Below, in pieces: positions 24,922 to 31,761 of a DNA stretch of 33,558 nucleotides (positions are counted from its first letter, which is position 1; each line of letters starts with the position of its first letter). Origin of the DNA: Acidimicrobiia bacterium (lineage in GTDB: Bacteria > Acidobacteriota > Terriglobia > Versatilivoradales > Versatilivoraceae); the NCBI GenBank assembly GCA_016871215.1, contig VFZK01000008.1, forward strand, positions 1 to 33,558, written 5' to 3'. The translations under genes were made by a program, and so were the position numbers. The notes beneath the pieces were generated by a model. It did no database searches, was not told where the DNA came from, and worked only from the letters and a program-made list of their open reading frames with translations.

Positions 24922-25363
24922 CCTCAGCCCCAGGTCGGCAGTTACGGAACTGGGCGATCGTGGCGATGGAATGACGGGCGATTACGTCCGCAATTTCCTT
25001 GACTGCCTCAAGAGCCGCCAGCGTCCAAATGCCGACATTCTGGTGCGCCATCGCTCTGCGCTCGCCTCTCATCTAGGGAATATCGGTCGAGAGGCGCCGC
25101 ATCGAACTGGTCTCGTCCGCGAAGAGGTGCGTCCAGGGCAAGTTTCCGTTCTTCGCAGCTTCGTGGGCACCTCGGGTTTTTGCGCTACCTTCATACCGGA
25201 GGCCAGAGGTTGCGGATTGGCGCGCCGGTGAAGTCTCAAGGCTCCAAACAGGTGGTTTACGGTACGCGTTCTGCGCACTGACTTGGAGCCCTCGGATGTG
25301 CTACAAATAAGCGTGTTACCGAGCTCAAACGATTGCAATTCTCTTCCAATCCATGAGGCCACT
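24922..25363. other. Region with a gene remnant upstream of the RraA-like gene
   Basis: Apart from the Gfo/Idh/MocA tail fragment at about 24950-25120, nothing coding is recognised. The last 100 bases must hold the promoter of the RraA-like gene; I see no clear boxes. Confidence 0.5.
24950..25120 (+). pseudogene. Gfo/Idh/MocA oxidoreductase, C-terminal remnant
   Basis: Translation around Met at 24971 gives DYVRNFLDCLKSRQRPNAD followed by ILVRHRSALASHLGNIG. This is the hallmark ending of Gfo/Idh/MocA-family oxidoreductases from planctomycete- and acidobacteria-type genomes, where the enzyme's last helices read HxxNFLDCVKSRxxPxAD and HLGNIA. The Rossmann NAD domain and the catalytic Lys-Pro motif are absent upstream, where the lipoprotein gene ends at 24921. 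Similarity fades after about 25110. The piece has no start or ribosome binding site and is best read as the relic of a deleted gene; the limits are approximate. Confidence 0.7.
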
Positions 25364-26110
25364 ATGACCGCAAGAACCCTGAATGCCGAAGAACTTGCGT
25401 TGCTGCGCAAGATCGATTCTCCCACCGTCGCCAATGTGATCGAGCTCTTCGACATTCGGTCCTATGTCGCGGGTTACACGAACCTGACTCTGAAAGCCAT
25501 TTACCCGAAGCTGCCGCCGGCCGTCGGCTACGCAGTCACTGCGACCTTCCGCTCGGCCTATCCTGCCCAGCAGGGCGACTCTTACGGAGGCATGTCACGC
25601 TTGATTGCGGACGCGATGGGAACGCCCGCGCCACGAATGGTGGTGTTTCAGGATTTCGACGACCCGCCGCAAGCGGCAACCTATGGAGAGGTCATGGCCA
25701 CGGCGCTCAAGACGTTTGGCTTCGCTGGGTTGATCACCAGCGGTGGGGCTCGTGACATCGAGCAGGTTGACCGTCTTCAATTCCCCTGCTGGGCCTCGTC
25801 GGTAATCGTCTCCCACGGCTATTGCCGCATTCAAGAAGTCAATGTTCCTGTCTGCGTGGGTGGCTTGGAAGTGAGGCCTGGGGATTTGTTGCACGCCGAT
25901 GCGAATGGCGTTGTGAATATCCCACACGAAATCGCTTCAGCCGTGGCAGCGCTCTGCGAGCCCTTCATCGAGGCTGAGGACATCATTCTGGGCTATCTGA
26001 AGGGCCCGCAGCCCACGCCCGAAGGGTATGCGGAAGCCGTGCGCAAATCGAAGCAGCGGATCGGCGAGCTGCGAGGGCGAGCCAGGGAGTTGTGGAAGGG
26101 CAAGGCGTAG
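25364..26110 (+). CDS. RraA-like / HMG aldolase-family protein
   Basis: A 248-residue protein of the RraA-like superfamily, whose enzymatic members are class II 4-hydroxy-4-methyl-2-oxoglutarate/4-carboxy-4-hydroxy-2-oxoadipate aldolases and oxaloacetate decarboxylases; others regulate RNase E. I start at the ATG at 25364, where GAGG lies five bases upstream and the protein opens as in other members; the frame extends to 25283. The active-site loop ITSGGARDIEQV is present with Arg130 and Asp131, which bind pyruvate and a divalent metal in the enzymes. Further features are SPTVANVIELF near the N-terminus and VGGLEVRPGDLLHADANGV. The C-terminal 45 residues form a charged helix. Acidobacterial paralogues often sit near sugar-acid genes, so an aldolase role is more likely than RNase control. 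Confidence 0.85.
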   Translation: MTARTLNAEELALLRKIDSPTVANVIELFDIRSYVAGYTNLTLKAIYPKLPPAVGYAVTATFRSAYPAQQGDSYGGMSRLIADAMGTPAPRMVVFQDFDDPPQAATYGEVMATALKTFGFAGLITSGGARDIEQVDRLQFPCWASSVIVSHGYCRIQEVNVPVCVGGLEVRPGDLLHADANGVVNIPHEIASAVAALCEPFIEAEDIILGYLKGPQPTPEGYAEAVRKSKQRIGELRGRARELWKGKA

Positions 26111-26116
26111 CATTTC

Positions 26117-26152
26117 GTGGGTGGCCACCGGACGTCGCCGGTGCAGACCCAC
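26117..26152. repeat. Nested hairpin after the RraA-like gene
   Basis: Outer arms GTGGGT (26117-26122) and ACCCAC (26147-26152) enclose inner arms CACCGG (26126-26131) and CCGGTG (26138-26143). It begins 7 bases after the stop codon. No T-run follows, so termination is uncertain; it may be another REP-like element. Confidence 0.45.
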
Positions 26153-26244
26153 TCCCCGCAGCTTGATCGGAAGTTCTCCGCCTCGGCAGGAGCCTCGCCC
26201 TCCAGGCAACGCTCGAGCGAGCCGCGATTGATCTGGATCTGACG

Positions 26245-26535
26245 ATGCCTGTTTTTCAAGCGGACCCACTGAAGCAGATCGGCCAGCGGGTGTTCCAGGC
26301 GGCTGGCGCAACCACTGACGAAGCTCGGATTGTTTCGGAAGCGCTGGTGAACGCTAATCTCATCGGGCACGACTCCCACGGCGTGATGCGCATACCGGAG
26401 TACGTGCGCTGGATGGAGCAGAACCTCATCACGATCGGCGCCCATATCCGCGTCGTTCGCGAAGCGGAGTCGTTTGCCATCGTCGATGGCGGTTGGGGCT
26501 TCGGGCAGGTGATCGGACGGGAAGCCGCGGCACAG
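26245..26535 (+). pseudogene. Ldh-family (malate/L-lactate) dehydrogenase, N-terminal fragment
   Basis: About 95 residues match the start of the Ldh/MDH_2 family of NAD(P)-dependent 2-hydroxyacid (malate, lactate, sulfolactate) dehydrogenases. They include the helical lead QIGQRVFQAAGATTDEARIV and the signature LVNANLIGHDSHGVMRIPEY, whose second His is in the catalytic region. Similarity runs on to GGWGFGQVIGREAA and then breaks near 26530. The frame goes on to 26607 with unrelated residues, while a shifted frame gives only a short ADLWAVTVAG before a stop. Complete members have about 330-350 residues. The break coincides with a segment bounded by inverted repeats (26538-26631), so insertion plus deletion probably destroyed the gene. 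Confidence 0.8.
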
Positions 26536-26537
26536 GG

Positions 26538-26631
26538 CGAATGTGAGAGCAGACCTCTGGGCCGTGACCGTTGCTGGATGAGGATTCTGGTCGCCGTCCG
26601 GAGGTGAACGCATGCGTTCACCTCACATTCG
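26538..26631. repeat. Inverted-repeat-bounded segment with perfect 24-bp palindrome
   Basis: CGAATGTGAG (26538-26547) is the exact reverse complement of CTCACATTCG (26622-26631). Inside the right end, 26601-26624 is a perfect palindrome with 12-base arms (GAGGTGAACGCA and TGCGTTCACCTC) and no spacer. The segment starts where the Ldh-family similarity is lost. Confidence 0.7.
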
Positions 26632-26648
26632 AATGTCCAAACTCCAGT

Positions 26649-26701
26649 GCCCGGCACCAGCGAATTGGTGCCGGGCCGCACTGGCGTGCGGCACTACAAG
26701 C
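26649..26701. repeat. Hairpin plus dispersed-repeat half-copy (box 2)
   Basis: GCCCGGCACC (26649-26658) and GGTGCCGGGC (26667-26676) form a perfect 10-bp stem with an 8-base loop. This runs straight into box 2 of the dispersed repeat (26675-26701), which matches 16017-16043 in 26 of 27 bases. Box 1 is missing here. Confidence 0.75.
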
Positions 26702-26746
26702 GCTGTGCTTTGGATTTCTTCCCCGTACACCGTTGTCCTGGGTCAC

Positions 26747-26910
26747 ATGATCGAGCGGAACCTAACAACCCCTCGATTGCAGGGCACGCGCCTTGCTTTG
26801 CGACTCCTGAGCCTGCTTTCTCTGTTCAGCACCGCCGTCGCAAGGCCGGCCGCAGCTCAAGCCCCTCCCCAGTTCGAGAAGGATGTGCTGCCGATCCTGG
26901 AGAAGTACTT
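26747..26910 (+). pseudogene. N-terminal fragment of a planctomycete-type cytochrome c (PSD1-like) gene
   Basis: From the ATG at 26747 the frame gives a signal peptide (LALRLLSLLSLFSTAVA, cleavage near AAAQ) followed by APPQFEKDVLPILEKY. This is the standard opening of planctomycete cytochrome c domains, immediately before the CxxCH heme motif. The heme motif never comes: the sequence turns into unrelated LLLTISTTRYDT and runs into the start of the SDR gene at 26937. The complete relative at 16310 shows what is missing (FVNDIQPLLERSCLKCH at the same place). The gene was evidently cut at about 26910, perhaps by the deletion that put the SDR gene next to it. The SDR may now use this gene's promoter (inference). 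Confidence 0.72.
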
Positions 26911-26936
26911 GCTTCTGACCATCTCAACCACTCGAT

Positions 26937-27692
26937 ATGACACCTAAAGACCTGGCAGGTAAAACGGCACTTATCACGGGCGGATCGCGCGGCATTGGCC
27001 GCGCGATTGCGCTGAGGTTAGCGCGGCACGGCGCCAACGTGGCCATTAACTACTTCAGCCGCGACGCAGACGCTGTGGACACTCAGAGGGAAGTGCAGCG
27101 AGAGGGCGTGCCGTGTGTCCTGGTCAAGGGTGACGTTTCCGAGCCGGCAAGCGTCGACTCCGTCGTGGCTCGAACGTGTGAGGCTCTGGGGCCTGTCGAC
27201 CTGCTGGTGGCCAACGCCGGCATCAGCATTCTCGAAAGCCACAAGGAGATCTCGTGGACGACCTGGAAGAAAACCCTGTCGATAAATCTCGATAGCGTGT
27301 TCCTATCGATCATGGCCGTAAAGGACGGAATGCTGGAGCGGAAATACGGAAGGATTGTCTGTATCTCCTCAGTTGCCGCCCTCAGGCCCCGGCAACGACA
27401 GATTCATTATGCGGCAAGCAAGGGTGCCATCGTTTCCATGGTCCGTTGTTGCGCTGAGGCCTTTGCCCCCCATGTCCGCGTCAATTGCATCGCCCCGGGA
27501 CTTATCGAAACCGAGATGGGCGCGGGGCTGGGACCGGAGGCCACGAAGTCCATTGTCGAGAACACGCCGCTGAACAGACTCGGCCAGCCCGAGGAAATCG
27601 CTAACGTCGCCTACTTCCTGCTGTCGGACCAATCCAGCTTCATGACGGGGCAGACCCTGGCCGTGAGTGGTGGCCGCATCATGCTGCCCTGA
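26937..27692 (+). CDS. Short-chain dehydrogenase/reductase (FabG-like)
   Basis: A 251-residue classical SDR that oxidises or reduces a hydroxyl/carbonyl group with NAD(P). The cofactor motif TGGSRGIG is at residues 14-21, NAG at 93-95, the catalytic Ser at 144-145 in CISSVAA, and the YxxxK pair at Tyr158 and Lys162 (HYAASKGA). The IAPGLIETEM segment and the C-terminal MTGQTLAVSGGRIM are usual for FabG-like members. Sequence alone does not separate a sugar-acid dehydrogenase from 3-oxoacyl-ACP reductase; the context of lactonase, GMC and aldolase genes favours a sugar or sugar-acid substrate. No good ribosome binding site is seen before the ATG, which fits the gene having been joined to new upstream DNA. 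Confidence 0.9.
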   Translation: MTPKDLAGKTALITGGSRGIGRAIALRLARHGANVAINYFSRDADAVDTQREVQREGVPCVLVKGDVSEPASVDSVVARTCEALGPVDLLVANAGISILESHKEISWTTWKKTLSINLDSVFLSIMAVKDGMLERKYGRIVCISSVAALRPRQRQIHYAASKGAIVSMVRCCAEAFAPHVRVNCIAPGLIETEMGAGLGPEATKSIVENTPLNRLGQPEEIANVAYFLLSDQSSFMTGQTLAVSGGRIMLP

Positions 27693-27801
27693 GCCCGGGT
27701 CAAGATGTGTCGCCGAGCGGAAGATCGGCTTGAAGCCAGGCAGCGGCACCTGCCGGGCAAAATAAGGAGTTGGGAGCGGCGTCAGTCAGGAGCGATCCAA
27801 C

Positions 27802-28545
27802 TCAGAAATCCAACAACCCCTCGCTCAAAATGGCAAGCTCCGCAGGAACGCCGCGCTCGAGTCCTTCATAGCCTGGAAACCCACCAAAGCGAAAACAGAG
27901 TCGCAGGTAGTCGACAAACAGCAAGCGATGCCGTTCGTTAAGCAGTTCTCCGTCCGCGCGCAGATCGGGGACAGCGACCTGGTAAGGGTCGCCTCCGCTC
28001 GTGTCGGCCTTGTGGAGATCGTCTGGCGCAATGGTGATGAATCGTTCGTCATCATCCATTCCCTCACCGACTTCCTCCAGCGCGTCCTCGACCGAAAAGA
28101 CAACCAGCGGATCGGGACAGATGCCTTCGGCGCCGGTCCCTGTCGGAGCGAGAGTTGGATGAGACCCCATCCAGTCGACGGCGCCGACCACCTCGTAGAA
28201 AGCGCGGAGAGACAGCGGCAGGGCTCCCGCCATCTTCTCTAGCCTTGCGAGCTGCCTGCGAACCTGCCGGCTCGGCAGAACATGCGCTCTCACCGTGCGA
28301 TCGCGCGGTGCCTGCTTGGCCGAAGCCACCTGCTCGGCAAGCTTGTTCCGCCCCAGCTTGAGCATGTTCAGCAGGTTTTGCAGGTGCAGTGAGTCACCCG
28401 CTTTTGGTTGCGAGGGGTCGAATTGCGTCAGCGGCTCCGCTCTCTCAATCCAGGCGTCGAGCGCCGCGCCGGTGGTCTTGAATTGGTAGTTCATTCGCTG
28501 CAATCGCGCCACGACTGTTTTCACGTTGGCTTCCACCCGCCGCAT
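27802..28545 (-). CDS. SUKH/SMI1-KNR4-like protein
   Basis: A 247-residue protein whose C-terminal two thirds look like the SUKH (SMI1/KNR4) superfamily, many of whose bacterial members are immunity proteins against nuclease toxins. Supporting segments are ARLEKMAGALPLSLRAFYEVVGAVDWMGSHP (quoted in parts: LPLSLRAFYEVVG, VDWMGSHP), then DPLVVFSVEDALEE, FITIAPDDLHKAD and the closing FVDYLRLCFRFGGFPGYEG. Residues 1-85 are helical and unassigned. The gene begins six bases after the DUF6745 stop, and AGGA overlaps that stop codon, so the two are translationally linked. No toxin gene is adjacent unless the partner is one. It faces the SDR gene tail to tail. Fold assignment moderate; role uncertain. 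Confidence 0.6.
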   Translation of the reverse strand: MRRVEANVKTVVARLQRMNYQFKTTGAALDAWIERAEPLTQFDPSQPKAGDSLHLQNLLNMLKLGRNKLAEQVASAKQAPRDRTVRAHVLPSRQVRRQLARLEKMAGALPLSLRAFYEVVGAVDWMGSHPTLAPTGTGAEGICPDPLVVFSVEDALEEVGEGMDDDERFITIAPDDLHKADTSGGDPYQVAVPDLRADGELLNERHRLLFVDYLRLCFRFGGFPGYEGLERGVPAELAILSEGLLDF

Positions 28546-28551
28546 CGTTTC

Positions 28552-29706
28552 CTACGCCACAGCAAGCGCATCAGCGGCCGCGGGGTCCTGCCGCACCGCC
28601 GGCCCCAGCGCAACCAACTCTGACCAGACTTTCGTGTGCTCCCCGGCCGTGTAGCGCTCGAACAGAGTCAACCGTCCACCGGCGTGTGCTCGCAGGCTTT
28701 CCAGACGAGCGGCTGGATCTGACGGCAGCTCGGCCTTCAGAATGTCGCTGGTCTTGGCTTTCTTCCCTGCCGGTTTGGATTTGCCAAATCGTGTCTCGAC
28801 GTACTTCCGGAAATCCGCCGGGAGTGGCTTCAGATCGCCAGGAGTCAAACTCTCGGGTTGCAGAATGCATCGCTCTGGAAGACTGAAGCCATGCCAAGCG
28901 AACAGCCTGGCTCCATCACGGTACACGGCCGCTGGACCTTCGGCGCAATGCAACAGCCAGCGCTCGTCGACATGAACCTCCGTAGGCCGATCGGCCAGGA
29001 CTGCACCGTTGGCAAACGGCCACCAGAGCCCCGCCGAACGGGCGATGCTCCAGGCTGCAGCTAACAGAGGCGGCCTCGAGCGCGCGCCGGCTTCGACTTC
29101 ATCCGCGGCCATCTGGCGGAACGAATAGTCGGCCAGAAACGACGCCGACCGGATCGAACTCGTCGTTTGCCATTCGACCTGGGCAACCATCACGCTGCTG
29201 GCTCCAGCGAAGAGTTGTTGTTCGGCGCGATGCAAATCGTCGGAGTCTGAGGGCACGGCAAAGAGATTCGCTGGGTTCTCGTACAGCTGGAATCGCGCAT
29301 TAACGATCTCCGTCTGCAAAAGTTTTGGAAAGCCCCGGGAAAAATCAGGATGAGCCCAGTGCTGGCCCAAGGGCTTTCCCAAGGCAGCTAGGGCTTCATC
29401 CCACTGCGGCAGGACGGCCTGCCGGCAGATCTCTGCACGCACCTGGTTCAGCATCTCTCTCGCAGGGCGCGTTCGTTCCGCGCTTGCCAGAAGCTGTTGC
29501 CAGATGTTGCTGTGAGGCGTTAGCAGTAGCGCGACGGCCCACGACGCTTGCAGCGGAGAGTCGAACCAAAGGAAGTTCTGAGGATCCCCAAAACCTGCGG
29601 CCTGATAAAGGTCTCGGACTTCAGCCGCTGCGTGAGGACGGTCGGCTGGCTGCGTGGAAAACAGGGTATCGATCCATTCCTTTCGAATCTCGGCTATGGT
29701 CTTCAC
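28552..29706 (-). CDS. DUF6745-like protein of unknown function
   Basis: A 384-residue cytosolic-looking protein with no signal peptide or membrane segment. The start is a GTG at 29706 with GGAGAG just upstream. The N-terminal 250 residues are mostly helical: EWIDTLFSTQPADRPHAA, NFLWFDSPLQASWAVALL, SFLADYSFRQMA. A compact motif region follows, HCAEGPAAVYRDGARLFAWHGFSLPERCI, which is the part I relate to DUF6745 (quoted in pieces: GPAAVYRDG, LFAWHGFSLPE). A charged Lys-rich linker and helical tail end the protein. It is the first gene of a tight two-gene unit with the SUKH-like gene. This pairing suggests a joint role, possibly effector/immunity or a housekeeping complex; nothing in the sequence decides. 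Confidence 0.62.
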   Translation of the reverse strand: MKTIAEIRKEWIDTLFSTQPADRPHAAAEVRDLYQAAGFGDPQNFLWFDSPLQASWAVALLLTPHSNIWQQLLASAERTRPAREMLNQVRAEICRQAVLPQWDEALAALGKPLGQHWAHPDFSRGFPKLLQTEIVNARFQLYENPANLFAVPSDSDDLHRAEQQLFAGASSVMVAQVEWQTTSSIRSASFLADYSFRQMAADEVEAGARSRPPLLAAAWSIARSAGLWWPFANGAVLADRPTEVHVDERWLLHCAEGPAAVYRDGARLFAWHGFSLPERCILQPESLTPGDLKPLPADFRKYVETRFGKSKPAGKKAKTSDILKAELPSDPAARLESLRAHAGGRLTLFERYTAGEHTKVWSELVALGPAVRQDPAAADALAVA

Positions 29707-30030
29707 AGGTCTCTCCGGCTTTCTTCAAGACAAGCTAGCAGATTGCGCTGGGAGGTCCAGCAAATCCTTATCGTCGCGAATGCAGATAGTGTACGAGATT
29801 TCGAATTAATCGCTCGCAAGCTGGATCAGAAATGCAAGAATCCATTTGATCGGTGCACCCAGCGCACAGAAGGACGTCCTTGAGAATCTCTACAGACCAA
29901 GAGTGGCAAGGCAGTGCTCACGCAAAGACAAGGATTTCCATTAGGCGTTCTGAGCCACGCTGAGAAGACTCCGTGTTCCGAGGGACTCAGGTTTGGCGGT
30001 TGGCCTGCAAAAGGATTGAAGGAGGTGTCC
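29707..30030. other. Intergenic region
   Basis: This separates the minus-strand DUF6745 unit from the small membrane protein. Open frames across it on either strand show no recognisable protein, and I see no repeat copy or RNA gene. Confidence 0.45.
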
Positions 30031-30210
30031 ATGAGATTCATCACGTTTCCGCTAGCCTTCTTGCTGGGAGCGATGATCGTGGTTGGCTTTCTGCACGGGG
30101 ATCTGTGGATCGCCTTTACCCAGTTTGGCACGCTGGGGAACGCGGAAAAATTGGGCTGTCTTATCGCGGTCGTGGCAGGCTTCTTTGCAGCTCTTCTTCG
30201 GGATAACTGA
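30031..30210 (+). CDS. Small membrane protein (59 residues)
   Basis: GGAGG at 30021-30025, five bases before the ATG at 30031, strongly supports translation here; the longer frame from 29914 adds only uninformative residues. The product starts MRFITFPLAFLLGAMIVVG, a membrane segment at about 4-22, and ends with a second one, LGCLIAVVAGFFAALL (about 41-56), joined by a short loop containing HGDLWIAF. Both ends would lie on the same side of the membrane. I do not recognise the family and no neighbour explains it. Small two-segment proteins may be regulators or holin-like, but there is no evidence for either here. Confidence 0.6.
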   Translation: MRFITFPLAFLLGAMIVVGFLHGDLWIAFTQFGTLGNAEKLGCLIAVVAGFFAALLRDN

Positions 30211-30733
30211 CCGCAACGGCAGGACGGAAGCCTCGCTTTTCTGCGTAGCCGCATCCCTTCGAACCATGGATAACTGTTCGGGGCTGGAAGGACAGGGTTC
30301 TTGGTTCTGACGCCCGTTCGGGCGGCCACTCCGCAGGGTTCTAGCCCGACGTCCCCTGTAGGCAGACATTCATCCTCTTTTGGGAACTGAAACCCTGTTT
30401 CCTCCATCAGGACGGCAAGCTTAAGCGAAAGCCGCGGGCAGCAGCCCGAGTCCCTTGCCAAGCCCCGGTCGAAGATCGATAGCCCAGGCTTGAGGAAAAG
30501 GGCAACATTTCTTCCCACAACGCAAACAACCGAATAGCCAGTCTGCGCAATCTAAGCATCGGCACCCACCACCTGGTTCTCGTCTGGCGAGGTCTCAAGG
30601 CACGACCTGAACCTGAATGGCCGAACTACCGTTGCAGACAGGAAATCGCAGCTAGCTGTGTTCTGGGCTCTGTTAGGCAAACGCCCGGAGTGGCGCGCGA
30701 CGCAGGCAAAACGCCGTCAAAGGAGGAACTTCG
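30211..30733. other. Intergenic region before the CsgG-family gene
   Basis: This holds a short palindrome CGCCCGTTCGGGCG (30311-30324). A long minus-strand open frame across it (30518 to 29826) has the composition of a chance frame. No gene, RNA or repeat copy is recognised; the CsgG-family promoter should lie near its right end. Confidence 0.45.
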
Positions 30734-31714
30734 ATGACAAGACGTGCTCTTTCTTCTCCAAAAGCATTTGCAGCAATTAGCCTCGCGATGCTGCTATTGG
30801 CACAGCATTGCTTGGCCGAGCCACCCAAGAAACGAGTGAGTGTCATGGATTTCGAGTTCGTAACCGTTCAGCGTTGGTGGGACGGGAATTGGGACATCGG
30901 GAAAGGCATCTCGGATTTGCTAGTCGACCGTCTGGTCAGTGAGGGCAACCTCAGCGTCATCGAGCGAAGAAAACTGGACACAGTTCTGGCAGAGCAGAAC
31001 TTCTCTACGAGCGAGCGGGCTGACAGCTCGAGTGCGGCTCGCATCGGAAAAGTGCTCGGAGTCAATGCCATCATCCTGGGTAGCGTCACTCAGTTTGGCA
31101 CCGAGAAAAGGGACTTCAACGCAAGCGGAATTGGCGGCGGCAGGGGCGGTCTAGGTGCTGGCAGAGTGGGAACCCGCGAAGGCAAAGCTCTGGTGGCAGT
31201 GACGGCGCGTCTGATTGATATCAATACGGGCGAGGTGCTGGCGTCTTCGACTGGCCGAGGCCAATCGTCCCGCAGCGGCCTGTTGCTCGGCGGCCTGGTG
31301 ATCGGACGCGGAGGCTTTGGGGCTGGCAGCGTCAACATGAACAGCAGCCAGTTCAGGGAAACGATCCTCGGCGAGGCGACGCATGCGGCCGTCAACGACC
31401 TGGCTCGCCAGCTGGGGTTGTTCGCTCACAAGATTCCGTCCGGTTCTCCAGAGATCCGAGGCATGGTCGCTGACGTGACCGGAAACAGCGTGATCCTGAA
31501 TGTGGGTCGATCTCACGGACTTGAAGCAGGCACAACACTCAATGTGCTGCGGGTAGAAAGGACCGTCAAGGATCCTGCAACGGGCAAGCCTTTACGGGAA
31601 ATTGTCACAGAGATCGGGCGGGTACGGGTTGACGAAGCGGACAATGATTCCGCAACCGGGACGATCATTGCCGGACGCGAGATCAAACTGGGAGATCTGG
31701 TCCGCAATCGTTAA
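30734..31714 (+). CDS. CsgG-family secreted/outer membrane-associated protein
   Basis: A 326-residue exported protein of the CsgG family, which includes the curli secretion channel and many periplasmic or outer membrane proteins of unknown role. AAGGAGG at 30719-30725 fixes the ATG. A signal peptide spans about residues 1-28 (FAAISLAMLLLAQHCLA); AQHC is not a good lipobox, so unlike CsgG itself it is probably not a lipoprotein. The CsgG core includes DIGKGISDLLVDRLVSEG, LSVIERRKLDTVLAEQN, AARIGKVLGVNAIILGSVTQ and VTARLIDINTGEVLASSTG. A Gly-rich loop (about 133-150) and another near 190-205 lie in the core. A C-terminal beta domain (about 240-326, FlgT-like, with SVILNVGRSHGLEAG and IKLGDLV) follows. 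No curli subunit genes are nearby, so amyloid export is not implied. Confidence 0.85.
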   Translation: MTRRALSSPKAFAAISLAMLLLAQHCLAEPPKKRVSVMDFEFVTVQRWWDGNWDIGKGISDLLVDRLVSEGNLSVIERRKLDTVLAEQNFSTSERADSSSAARIGKVLGVNAIILGSVTQFGTEKRDFNASGIGGGRGGLGAGRVGTREGKALVAVTARLIDINTGEVLASSTGRGQSSRSGLLLGGLVIGRGGFGAGSVNMNSSQFRETILGEATHAAVNDLARQLGLFAHKIPSGSPEIRGMVADVTGNSVILNVGRSHGLEAGTTLNVLRVERTVKDPATGKPLREIVTEIGRVRVDEADNDSATGTIIAGREIKLGDLVRNR

Positions 31715-31761
31715 CTTCGTTCTGGAACCGGGGGATCCTCGAAAGTGCTTTCACTCCAGCC

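Noticed and set aside
29826-30518. 230-residue minus-strand open frame overlapping the small membrane protein
   Set aside because: No motif, no ribosome binding site, and a composition typical of chance frames; the plus-strand 59-residue gene has a strong ribosome binding site.
30734-31714. Curli biogenesis locus
   Set aside because: The CsgG-family protein lacks a good lipobox and there are no curli subunit or chaperone genes nearby; the family is broader than curli export.
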